64,000 bases of DNA from Morella rubra (lineage: Eukaryota; Streptophyta; Magnoliopsida; Fagales; Myricaceae). The stretch covers positions 710,840 to 774,839 of the forward strand of contig CM025855.1 of assembly GCA_003952965.2 (NCBI GenBank), read 5' to 3'. Within the stretch, counting starts at the first letter, position 1, and every line of letters begins with the position of its first letter. The translations under genes were made by a program, and so were the position numbers. The notes under the pieces are model-generated. The model did no database searches, was not told where the DNA came from, and saw only the letters and a program-made list of their open reading frames with translations. Of the stretch, positions 1 to 10,544 are shown piece after piece.

Positions 1-390
1 AAACCATGCAGACCAATCCTCGTCCCTCTGCAGGAACTCATTACCATTTATCTCAAATAACTCTACAACTTTGTCCCTTCTTCCTGATTGTATGGCATGA
101 GAAATATAGTATCGTAGAATAGAAACCTCCAATTTAGACAAAGTAGTAATAAGCACAGTTTCAGATGATGAAGACAAGCACTTCTTGAAAAAGCTCAGCA
201 GAGCAACTAATTTTTCTGCCTGAAATTTCGGTACATATACTGAGAAGATTAAGTCTAGAATCTTATCCACTTGAAACCCTTTACCAATGTCTGTTCTTAA
301 CTCAACCTCAAAAGCTTGCAGTGTATTAGTAAATCCTCTGAAGACAAGAAACTCCCTCACGAGCTCCTCAGCATACTGCATGTTTTCCAT
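1..390 (-). CDS. WDR91-like WD40 protein, N-terminal exon (partial)
   Basis: The reading frame is open from an ATG at 390 down to the window edge, giving 130 codons. The protein begins MENMQYAEELVREFLVFRGF, and this N-terminus with the later KGFQVDKI and DEDWSAWF stretches matches the start of the WDR91 family. In animals WDR91 acts with WDR81 as a Rab7 effector that lowers PI3P on endosomes; the plant role is less clear. Only the N-terminal helical part is inside the window; the WD40 repeats would lie to the left. A second Met follows three codons later, but the upstream ATG is preferred because it gives the longer frame. A 5' UTR exon probably lies around 599-700 on the same strand, with a GAAG|GTATAG donor at 598-597 and possible acceptors near 400. 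Confidence 0.83.
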   Translation of the reverse strand, partial: MENMQYAEELVREFLVFRGFTNTLQAFEVELRTDIGKGFQVDKILDLIFSVYVPKFQAEKLVALLSFFKKCLSSSSETVLITTLSKLEVSILRYYISHAIQSGRRDKVVELFEINGNEFLQRDEDWSAWF

Positions 391-860
391 CGTGTTCTAC
401 ACCTATCACGACACAGATACCCTCAGCGAACTATAGTATACCCATCTCACAATCCAACACAATTATAAACATGAAATCCATAAATCAGCAAGTTCATACC
501 GATAGAGACTGACGTATAAAGAGAGGACATCATGATTTGGCCACTTACCACAAAAAAAATTATATAAAATTGGCAGAGAAATTGTAAGGATTCTATACCT
601 TCATAAAATTGCGGAAAGGATTCGGACATGGACGAACTCAAGGGACTTAGGGTTTCGCAGAAAGAGGAAGAGAGAGATTGTTGTGATTAAGGAGAGAGAT
701 TTGAATTAACATTCGTTTTTTAGTACGAGCGTGTGAGCTTTGGCGCTTAAATTGGTAATGGTGGCTGTGACTACAATCCGCCGGTAATATGCGCTCTGAA
801 GAGAGCTGGGAGCTGCAAAGGTTTTGCGTAGCACGTTCCTCGGTCCCGGCTATCCGTTTA
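391..860 (-). promoter_or_regulatory. probable 5' UTR, leader intron and promoter of the WDR91-like gene
   Basis: Reading the minus strand, a pyrimidine-rich stretch at about 640-690 resembles a plant 5' UTR and contains the common AAACCCTA motif. It is followed by a plausible donor at 598-597 and by AG acceptors just before the start codon at 390. This suggests a leader intron of roughly 200 bases. It is an inference; transcript data would be needed to fix the ends. Confidence 0.35.
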
Positions 861-2137
861 ACCAAATACGACAGAGCCGTTTACATCTTCTTCTTCATCG
901 TCTGATACGTAAAAGATGGATCACAGGTTGGGAAGGCGACATCTGTCGCCTTAACTAATGTATTCCCTAATTCTGTTACTGTATACAACGCGCGCAAGCT
1001 GATTCATGTTTTTTTTTATAAAATTTTAAAATTTTAAATATGACGTAAATATTTAGATAGTATTAAAATTTTATTAACATGTGTATAAAAATTGTTAAGT
1101 TGAATTGATATTTATATAAACAGTAATATTAAATTATATTAATATACGTAAAAAAAAATAATGTTAAGATTATAAATTTAAAAAACTAAATTTAAATTCT
1201 AAAATTTTCATTCATATATTCCTGTTTTACTACTTTCCATCTACTCAATAAGCGCATGGAGTTTCGTGCTCATCTTAGTGGGACAATTTTTAAGGTTTGT
1301 GATCACGACCATTGTCACTTAACAGATATTTCGTGATGCCTCCGTAAATTTCCTTGGCAAATAATAGCAATTAGCAAGGCAATTTGTTCAAGTATTGGAG
1401 TGATCTTTGTATAATACTTTTTTCTGTCGAATACTTGACTACTAAATTTGATATACTACTCAAATATTCTATATTACTTTATTTTTTGGGTACCATAAGT
1501 GATACTTAGAATTGTCCTTCTTTACATAAAGTTATTTAATTGTTTTTCTCGTACAAAAACCCTATTGTAAACGTAATTCAAAATAAAAAATTATGCACAT
1601 GTTTATTCATTTTGAGATACATGATGCATACTTGCGATAATGAGATGCAAATTTTTCTCCTTTGCTTTCTTTGGTAGCGCTTTCAGTTGCCTTCGCTAGC
1701 TTTGCTAAACTAAGAAAGTTCATGATGATATCAAAATTAAGCCTCATCTAATCTCTTGGGGCCTGAGTTGGTTAAGACCAATGAACCTGACAGTCTTATC
1801 GAAAGTGCAAGCAAAAATACACATTGCACTAGATATGCAAAAAGGAACTATCCATTATTGTAAACCCGCCCCACGACCTAACGGTTACGAGGGACAGAAA
1901 TTGATCGTGGGAAGTGAAAGAAGGGTGGTTAAGGGAAAAAAAGATATAAAAGAAGGAAGAGGAGTCACGAAAGAGGTACGCAAACACATTGTTTACAAAA
2001 ATAAACTTGGAGATTGTGTGAGGGACTAACTTAAGCATTGGATATCTTATTCCTTCTCAGGAGAGAAAAGTGTCTTTGATTGTGTGTGCAGATAAGATGT
2101 CGGTTAGAGGACCAAGGTTCGATTAAGTGTTTGGAGC
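861..2137. other. intergenic, AT-rich, no gene seen
   Basis: This stretch is strongly AT-rich, especially 1005-1215. Short open frames near 1781-2038 overlap on both strands, lack any recognisable family and show no splice context. I see no RNA gene or repeat with clear ends here. Confidence 0.5.
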
Positions 2138-2590
2138 CACTAAACCAAAAAAAGGGGCTACAGCGGCGATTGGAAAACACTGCAAAAGGCCAAAAAAATG
2201 CTGCTAAGTTTTTACTAGCGTTTTTTTAGCAGCGTTTATGACTGCCGCTATATGCACATTGAGAGAGATTTTAGTGGCATTTTTTGCAAATGCTAGTGAA
2301 AATGTGACCTATTGCGGCGGTCACAAATGCTGCTAAAGGCCCTAATTCGGGTGGATTTTTTTGTTGCAGCATTTTAAAGAAAAATGCTGCTGAAGGTCTA
2401 TAGCTAGACAAACTCAAAAACACCACTGAAGGTCTATAGCAGCGTTTGTAAAATGATGCTAATAATATCTTCACCAGCGTTGGAAAAACGCTGCTGAAGG
2501 CCTGTTACATTTGTAAAATACTGTTGATAATATCTTCACCAGCATTTGAAAATGCTAGTAGATTTTATGAAACACTGCTAGATGATAAAA
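2138..2590 (+). mobile_element. CACTA (En/Spm) transposon, one terminal fragment
   Basis: The fragment begins CACTAAACCAAAAAAAGGGG, the usual form of a plant CACTA terminal inverted repeat, followed directly by GCTACAGCGGCG. The next 430 bases are filled with short subterminal repeats in both orientations built on (A)ACGCTGCT and GCTGCTAAAGGCC, as CACTA ends typically are. No opposite end with a closing TAGTG was found, and there is no transposase, so this is a truncated end. Confidence 0.6.
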
Positions 2591-3163
2591 ACATTAATTT
2601 TTTTATATTCATAGCTTTTTCACATCTTTTATTATGTGTCAATTATGATAATTTTTTTGTTAGCATTTCTATTATGATAATTGCTTCTTAATTCTCACAA
2701 AAGAATGTGGTTAAAGTAGGTATCCAAAGAGCGAAAAAAAATTGACAACTGATTGCATTAGCCATTCAGCACATGTTTTGATACAACTAGAGAGAGCATA
2801 AAGTTCAAATTCAACAAAGAATAAAAATTGAAGTGGTTATACAACTAAAGAGTAGCAAGTTCAAATATAACACAATAAGCAAGGACCAACTAAAATCTTC
2901 CTCCTTTTACACATCAATGTCCTCCTCTTGATTGCCTGTAATTGAAAACAAATAAACTCAGTACACAAGAGTTTCTACCTTTTCTGATGCCAAAATAGAG
3001 ATGAAGAGGCAAATGAGAAATCATTAGAAAAATAGAGAAAACAAACAGCAACAAAAATTTGATAGAAAATGTCAAAACCAATATAAAGAAGTAATGATTA
3101 ACTCTTATCAACAACTGAGATGACTGGGTTACTAAACATAATCTACAATCAAATACACACCAT

Positions 3164-3787
3164 TAGAGGCGGAAGCAAAGGGGCCAACCGGGCCCCTGCC
3201 CAGGTTGGCCTCTGCATTTGGTTTAAATTTTTTTTTTTTTAGTATCCCATTCAGCTTTTCAAAGGGCACATTATGAGAATTATATTTTTGGTTTAGTTTG
3301 GGTCATTTAATCGAGAAAGACACTGTAAAACTGGCAATTAAAAAATATTGGCTCTGATAGTGTTTTATTATTGTTTAAGCTTGTGTACGTATTGCACTAC
3401 TTATGTTTGTGTGATGTCTTTGCCTTCTCTTTATGCGATGGCTGAATAAATACCTTAAACTGCAACTTACTTGACCTTGAAAAATGTAAACCTGCAAGGT
3501 ACTTTTGCATAAGTGCATAAAGCTTACGATTTCTAGGCCTTGAGAAAAATGCTTACATGTAATTTGTTGAATTAGAAAGCTAGGAAATGTATCAAAGTTG
3601 CTGGAATTGAAGAGTTCTAGTGCTGATCAGATATATATATATATACTCTGTTTGGTGCTCCATTATTCTTTAATTTTTGATATTTTAACTCTAAGAAACT
3701 TTTTTGTATTACGTAGGAATTTTTTTTTTTAGTCATTTCGCCTTAAGAATTTATCCCGCTTCAAATTCAATCTTGGTTCATCCACTG
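3164..3787. mobile_element. small non-autonomous hAT element, older copy, 624 bp
   Basis: The element starts TAGAGGCGGAAGCAA and ends CATCCACTG. It is flanked by 8-bp direct repeats with one mismatch: CACACCAT at 3156-3163 and CACACCGT at 3788-3795. An 8-bp duplication is the hAT signature. Its last 130 bases resemble the end of the 625-bp element at 50553-51177, and the two lengths are nearly equal, so they are the same family. It has inserted into an exon of the TBC-protein fragment. Its ends are more worn than those of the other copy, suggesting greater age. There is no coding capacity. Confidence 0.75.
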
Positions 3788-4905
3788 CACACCGTGGAGA
3801 GGGTTGTGCTTTAACTTGGCCAGATTGGTACTGCAGGGTAGTCTCCATTAACATAGATTCTGCCATAACTACTCTCTTCTCCATTTCAGCAAGTGATGCA
3901 AGTGGCCTCTTCATATTTTTACTACGGATAAAAGACCTAAGCAGAAGATTATTGAGCAACGAAAACGTGTATAGAAAAATTCATCTTGGTCAAGATAGAT
4001 AATATTGAGGTTGTGGCATCACATGTATGACTAAATGAATCTTACAAGGAAAGTAAACTAAAATGGTTCGTGTGTACAGAACAACAATCATTTCCAAATT
4101 TGTGTCCATGAATTTGATGGGTTAGCTGTGAAACCTCTTCATATTTTTACTACGGATAAAAGACTTAAGCAGAAGATTATTGAGCAACGAAAACATGTCT
4201 AGAAAAAATCATCTTGGTCAAGATAGATAATATTGAGGTTATGGCATCACATGTATGACTAAATGAATCTTACAAGGAAAGTAAACTAAAATGGTTTGTG
4301 TATACAGAACAAATCATTTCCAAATTTGTGTCCCTGAATTTGATGGGTTAGCTGTGAAACCTCTTCATATTTTTACTCCCGATAAAAGACCTAAGCAGAA
4401 GATTATTGAGCAACGAAAACATGTCTAGAAAAAAATCATCTTGGTCAAGATAGATAATATTAAGGTTATGACATCACATGTATGACTAAATGAATCTTAC
4501 AAGGAAAGTAAAATAAAATGGTTCGTGTGTACAGAACAACAATCATTTCCAGATCTGTGTCCATGATCACTTTGATGGGTTAGCTGTGAAAGAGTAAAGT
4601 GAGATACAGACAACCAAGCTTAAGATACAGAGGTATGCTCTATATATTAATATAATGTTTGAAGAGAAACATTTTGCTGACTCCTTAGTAAAGATTGTCC
4701 CTTGGCAAATTTTCACCATATAATTCGACAAAGTCAGCATATGATTTAATACTCCCAACCACAAGAAAAGTAAATACCAAATGTCAAAAAAAAAGTAGGA
4801 ATTGCTAAACTTGAACGACTTGAGCAGCATGTCTTTGCACTGCTGCATCTTGTTCAGCAAATCTATGAGCATCTTGTACCACACTTTGCTCTTGGCCTCC
4901 GCGGA
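3788..4905 (-). pseudogene. fragment of a TBC-domain Rab-GAP gene, C-terminal coiled-coil exons
   Basis: Two separated minus-strand pieces match the coiled-coil C-terminal part of plant TBC/Rab GTPase-activating proteins (gyp1p-like). Bases 4905-4812 or so encode a segment including AHRFAEQDAAVQRHAAQVVQ. Bases 3930-3790 encode LAEMEKRVVMAESM and then TLQYQSGQVKAQPSPR. The second piece is out of frame near its start: GAGGCCACTTGCATCACTT has one base more than expected for EATASL. It is then cut by the hAT element at 3164-3787. No TBC catalytic domain lies nearby. This is a relic of a host gene, not a working copy. The intron between the pieces contains the 227-bp tandem array. Confidence 0.7.
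3906..4590. repeat. three tandem copies of a ~227-bp unit
   Basis: Units start at 3906, 4134 and 4360 with CCTCTTCATATTTTTACT and continue through the same order of landmarks: GATTATTGAGCAACGAAAAC, CATCTTGGTCAAGATAGATA and GATGGGTTAGCTGTGAAA. Spacings are 228 and 226. The copies differ at only a few positions. Each unit carries, in minus-strand terms, the first bases of the downstream TBC exon (AATATGAAGAGG) and its intron end, so the duplication copied a splice-acceptor region twice. Confidence 0.85.
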
Positions 4906-6473
4906 TTGAACCCAAAAAAAGACATTTGGGATCATTAGCCCACAACTCGATTTTCTTTAGATGAAAGGAAAAACAACTGTTAACTGTGTTATCTAGGACA
5001 TATATTCTAAGTATTGAATTCAAGTGATCCTATCCGGCTCTTTAAGGACTGAATTTAAAAAACCTAGATACATGTGTCTTTATAATTTTAGGTAAATATA
5101 ATATTTGATGGATGATCGAATTATCATGTGTTAATCATATTATCAACTAGAATATCGAGACCTTAAAGTAAAAAGAAAAGGCCAAAGCATATATAAGAGG
5201 ATGTTGCTGTATTTCCCTAAACTGTATATACAGTGCATGAAAGGATGAACTCTTGTTATATTAATACATTCTTACTCATGACTTGCCAAAGAAAACACGT
5301 GACCTAATTAGGAGAAAATGTTGTTTTTTTTTGTCTCAATTTTTAGTTCATTTAGTTATCGTATAACCCAGTGAGTAAGACCAACCTAGTTCTCATGAAT
5401 AAATGTCTGCTTTAATTTTTTTTCAAACCAAATTTAGAAGAAGCTAACTAATTAATTACCGCGCTAAAGCTTCTAAAAATAGGTCCTCCACAGACCAACA
5501 ACCGATACCTAACTATGAAGAACAACAACATCGTTGAAAAAGAGAGTGCACCAAAAAAAAAAAAACCAGAACAACATTGCTGGAGAAACAAAAAAAAACA
5601 ATAAAGAATACCCTTGTTGAGTACTCCTTCTGAGGAGGCTTAAATGTGCATGTGCCGCAGAATATCAACAATAGAGAGGAATGCAGCCACTTGACACTTT
5701 GTTCTTAGTGGGTTTGGTTGGGATGAAGCTGGCACGTCATGAATGAATCAATCACGAGCCCTGCGGGCTAGCTGCGTGAACATTACTTCTTCCTTGGCTG
5801 GCGTTGCAGTAGTGTGATTCAGCTTGAGCTGGTCTACCTAACCCAATGGTTTGTTTTTTTTTTTGGTTTAGGTTTTCAATAGGAAACCTAATTTTCCTTG
5901 TCGATATATAGTTTGGGTTGCGTAAAATTATATTAATTTGGAATTTGGGACCCAATGTCGGGTAGGCATGCATCAAGGTTCTCCAGTTTTATTTATGTTA
6001 GTACTCCAAGTAAATTAATGATCACTCCAATCAAACCCTCCCATTAATTAATTTCTTAAAGAAATTTTCGTACGTTTACCAAACTCTATAAAACTAGAAA
6101 ATTAAGGAAATAACAAAACTAGCCTATAGGTGCGGTCAATCTCCTCGGAGTAAATTAAGAAAAGCAGTTAAAACGGTTAAGATTTTTCTCTCTCCAATTC
6201 CAATCCACCCATAAATAATGTTCACTGTATGAACTTCCGCCTCTTTAATTAAATACCTAATTTTTTTCCACTTAATTAATTTCCCCTCCCCTCCATTACA
6301 GAACCTCTCTGTCTTTCACGTACGCCATACATGTACAGAGGCAAAAAGCAGCAAAAGCCATAATAAAGCACACGCGGAAGAAGAAGCAGTACATGGTATG
6401 TTCTATATATATTATCTTGCTCATACGTTAATTTCTTATCCTAATCATCTTGGGGGAAACTTTTATATGGAGC
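4906..6473. other. intergenic, no gene seen
   Basis: AT-rich sequence with short A and T runs and no open frame of recognisable family. A short frame at 5752-5976 has no supporting features. Confidence 0.5.
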
Positions 6474-7332
6474 TAGGGCTGGGCACCGAAAATTTTGGAT
6501 TCGGAAGGGGCCAATCCGAATCCGAAATTTTCGGATACCGGATTTGGTATCCGAATCTGATCCGAAATGCATAATATTCGGTTCAGTCGGTCAAATCGGA
6601 TTCGGATCGAATAGTGGATTGGATTCGGATTTAGGTCCAAAAAAACTCATAGCCCCTCCAACCTCTACGCTACCCCCTCCGACCTCCATGTCTGCCCCTA
6701 CAAACTTTTTTATGCTTGCTCTTTCCTTGAGCTTTTACACAGACATAACCAGCATATTTGAGGAAATCAAAAGTTTGCAAAAAACTCACAGCCCGATCAT
6801 ACAATGACAAAAGTTTGTTAAGAAAGGAGGAGGCGAGGAGATGGTGGCGGCGATAGTTGACGGAGGTAGGCGGCAATGGAGGAGTGTCGATGAGGGCCGT
6901 GACTGTGAGGCTCAATAAAGAGCGTCGAAGTCTGAGGAGGGAGGAGGCAATAGTTGATGGAGGTCGGCGGCAAGGAGACTGGTGGCGACGGCTGAGGGAG
7001 TCATAGAGAAGATTAAGATTTAGGGTTTCTCAAAATTTCAAAGCGAGAGAGGGAGATCACTGGATCAGTAGACTTCGCCTAGGGGGGGGATTCTGAAATC
7101 ACGAATGAGGGAAGGGGGGTAAGCTAAATGAAAACGGTGCGTTTCGTTTTAATGAGAGAATCGGGTCGGGTTGGGTAATTTCGAATCTCACACCGGATAT
7201 CCAACTCCAACCTAAATACATAAATTTATTTTCATACACTATCCAAATCCGAATCCATGCCCAACTAGATCCAACCCTGTCGGGTCGGACCCGAGTCGGC
7301 GATTTAGATCGGGCAAATTCTCCACAGCCCTA
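6474..7332. mobile_element. non-autonomous hAT-like element, 859 bp
   Basis: It starts TAGGGCTGGGCACC and ends CCACAGCCCTA, giving short inverted ends (TAGGGCTG against TAGGGCTGTGG). Perfect 8-bp target duplications TATGGAGC flank it at 6466-6473 and 7333-7340. The interior begins with repeated GGATTCGGAT-type motifs and ends with related CCGAATCC/GGGTCGG motifs; this kind of subterminal repetition is frequent in hAT elements. The short frames inside have no transposase features. The perfect target repeat suggests a fairly recent insertion. Confidence 0.8.
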
Positions 7333-7565
7333 TATGGAGCCCAACAACTTAAAACTTTGTGCACTATCCTTGATGGGGTTAGCGAATTAGGCGAGAGCTT
7401 TTCTTGGGTTGAGTTGGACTGGATGCATGTTTGCTGTAAACATGGTTACATTAGAGATCAATATACGCTGGTAAAGAAAGATTATGTGAAAACCATGCAA
7501 TTGAGGTAATATTCCATTAGAAAGTGAAAAAGTCATTGAAAATGAAAGCGATAGTACTTTGTAGA

Positions 7566-8157
7566 TAGGGGCGTCTTTGAGCATAGGCAGCCTAGGCGGT
7601 TGCTTAAAGCCCTCAAAATAGGAAAGCCCCTAACTTTCTATTTTACTTAATATTTAATAGGTTATAGCTTTCAATATAAATATTTTAACTTAACAAAAGA
7701 AAAAATAAGTCTCAAAATATCCCTTAAACTTTTTGAAATCCTCATTTAATGCAAAGAAAACATAATTCAAAATTTCAAAGGAGATGACTTCCAACTTTAA
7801 AATTCGAAAAAGACTATCGGACTTCCAATTTTAAAATTGAAAAAAAAAAAAACTATAGCTAACTTTCAAGTGTTGATTCAATTGCAAAATCTCAAAACCG
7901 ACTGTAGGCCTCTTCTTCCCCACAGGTGCTACTATTCTAACATTTCAACTTTTAAATTAGGTTTATATTTTTATTTTGATATCTGTTGTAGCTACCACTT
8001 TTTTATTTAGAGAAAATTGAGAAATTGAGATTAAGTTGAATTAGGAATAATTTTGCATCTCATTATTGATATTTTATATTTTAATATAATAATTTATTAT
8101 AAAAAGCCTCTTTTAATAATTTCTCCTAAGGCCCCATTTATCTTAGAGACGGCCCTG
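7566..8157. mobile_element. non-autonomous hAT element, 592 bp
   Basis: The left end TAGGGGCGTCTTTGAG and the right end CTTAGAGACGGCCCTG are inverted copies. Flanking 8-bp repeats TTTGTAGA lie at 7558-7565 and 8158-8165 and are identical. The interior is AT-rich and non-coding. The ends differ from those of the CAGTGGCGG family, so this is a separate hAT family. Confidence 0.8.
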
Positions 8158-8165
8158 TTTGTAGA

Positions 8166-10540
8166 GTAATTAGTCAATGACTGATGGGAGTGGATTTCTT
8201 GATCAGAGAGTTTTTGTTCTTTTTGGCCTCTATCTTTTTTGTGTTTTGACTTGCGGGGTGTTTGTTTTGGTGCGATTTTTAAAATTTGAAGTGTTTTGAG
8301 AATTTTTAGGTGATGTTAAAGTTTATTGGTATGCGTGCAGAAATTGTTGACTTGTATTGATATTTGAATATGTTCTGTTTGTAAATTCTAAAATTCACGT
8401 GTATCCTAAAATACAAACTAAAACGAACATCCTCATGCAACCAATTTGTATTTGAATATGTTCAGACATGTTATTTCATTCTCTCGGCCCGCAACCAATT
8501 GGCCGGTCGAGCACGAAATTAGCTGGAACCCATATTTTCTCCATGCATGCTGCATAGGACCACGTACGCTTTTGCTGTTTATATACAGCACGTCAAAGTA
8601 AGGACCATTCAATAGGATGGAGAGGCAGCTCAAGAAGGGTACTGCCATGCGCCTGCACCGCTGGTCCACGTACCCTACCCGGTCCCCAATGTGGACCTTA
8701 ATGGAGCTCATGTGGTGGCGCTTTTGGGTTCTAAGGGTGGCTTTGGTACTTGCAATAGATATAACTTATAATTAATCATCATCTTTTAGTCATACATTAA
8801 TATTTACTAATATAACCAATTTTAGTCGATTTTGCTTTAACAGTTAGCGCTGCATGTGAATCATTACTTGAAATATCAACTACAATAAATATTGTTTGAA
8901 AGACAAGCTTGATTTGTTCTTTTAGGCCGGCTCATATCAATGCATGAGATCTTTGTAGATTGGGTTATATGGATCTTATCCGATGCTAATAGGGCGTCGT
9001 GATCTTCAGTGATAAGTTGATAGGTTCTCTGTAGCTAGCAAACAAAGAGGGTTTAGAACACGTATTCAAATAAAAAAAGTCTCACTCTCGCATGAACTCA
9101 TTACGATCTAGGGTAGATGATTTGAGACATTTTTAAAATTACTTTCCACTGAATTTGGCTTAAGTGGGTATGCAATAATGTGGGATGAGGTTGTGGGTCA
9201 GGTTATTGTCTGCCCCAAATAAAATAAAAGTGAAAGTACGTACAACTGATCACGGCACAAGTAAATTAATTAATATTATCTTTCAGCATTGTGCCTTGCA
9301 TGAAAATTAATTAGTACTCTATAAATTTACAATATATATTTTGGTTTTTCTAGCTTTTTGGTCCAAGCCCTTAAAAGTAGCCCTTCGTACACAAGCTTTC
9401 GGTGAGGGAATAACGCTGATCGCTGAACTCTGAAGATAAAACGTGATTTAGACGTAAGCAGAACGCATGTTAAGTTAGGTTCTTTCCACCTTCTGTATAG
9501 CCTCTCTCCAATCTTGTCACTCCTATAGTCCTATTGCACTCTCAGTCACTCCACTTTGCCAACTTCCAGGGCTTTTCGTTTTTTTATTAGCGTGACAAAT
9601 TAGGTCTTTCATCATCAAAATTCAAAAGCTTCTTTCCTTTTACCATTTTAGGTCATAGGTTGTTTTAAACCTTTTGCTTTTAATCGCGAATATGCCGCAA
9701 GTAACTTCTAGATGCTTTTACTTTTTTTCTAGGTCATTACTTGACCGTTCTTGACCCTTCTTTTACTACAAATTTCGTGGGTTTCAGTTCATGAGAAAGT
9801 CATGAATGTACCTGTCAACACCTATCATAAGGTGTACAAAAGCACAAACAGACATATTTTAAAAGCTCTTCCGTCGTTTTTGATGACCTCGATCGTTAAT
9901 TATATATATCATAACAAACGAAATAGGGCGTTTAAGAAATGAAGATAATTTCTTAAGCAATTCAACAATTATTGATCTCTTGTCTCAGTTCTCACTTCTG
10001 AAATCAAAAGTTAAAAGGTTGTTGGGTAAACATGTCTCCCAAAGGAGACGCGCTTTTGTAGATGGTTGCTTATTTTGAAGGTTTTCCAACTGTGATTTCT
10101 AGGTGCGATGATAATTGTGATTTTAGAAATTGACTTCGCCAAAGGAAATGGAAGTTCAGGCCATCATCATGAGGTAGGACAAATCTAGACTTCTATTGTG
10201 ATCATGCACTGATCTAAATCAACGTTACTTTTGTGAGTTTCCATCTGAGTAAAATAGGAAAAGATAGAAAATCTGTCACCCGATCGGATTCTCAGAAAAT
10301 AAAAAAGAAAATTCTTTGCTTATTTCTCATGAGCTTGATCTTTTTCCCTTGGATTCCCCGAAAAGGAAAAGTATACTGTAGTGTCCTGTAAAAACTTGTG
10401 GTGGGTATTATCTCTGCTGTATTCTGTACTTTCCTGTCGCCAGCACCAATCCTTTATCTCCAGTTTTCTTGGGCGTCCTTTTTGCCAAAATTTTGAAAAA
10501 AATTCTTAAAATTTAAGAATTTTTGAAATGTTAAAATTTA
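8166..10540. other. intergenic, no gene seen; possible small MITE at 8257-8433
   Basis: No frame with family features was found. Between about 8257 and 8433 a stretch opens GGGGTGTTTGTTTTGG and closes CTAAAACGAACATCC, an imperfect inverted pair like that of small plant MITEs, but no target duplication is clear. Open frames at 8433-8711 and 9751-9942 have no recognisable domain. Confidence 0.4.
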
Positions 10541-10544
10541 TTGA

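Noticed and set aside
1781-2038. Open frames on both strands, 82 and 69 codons
   Set aside because: They overlap in opposite directions, have no recognisable domain and no splice or promoter context.
8433-8711. Minus-strand frame of 92 codons
   Set aside because: No family features; likely chance in a GC-richer patch.
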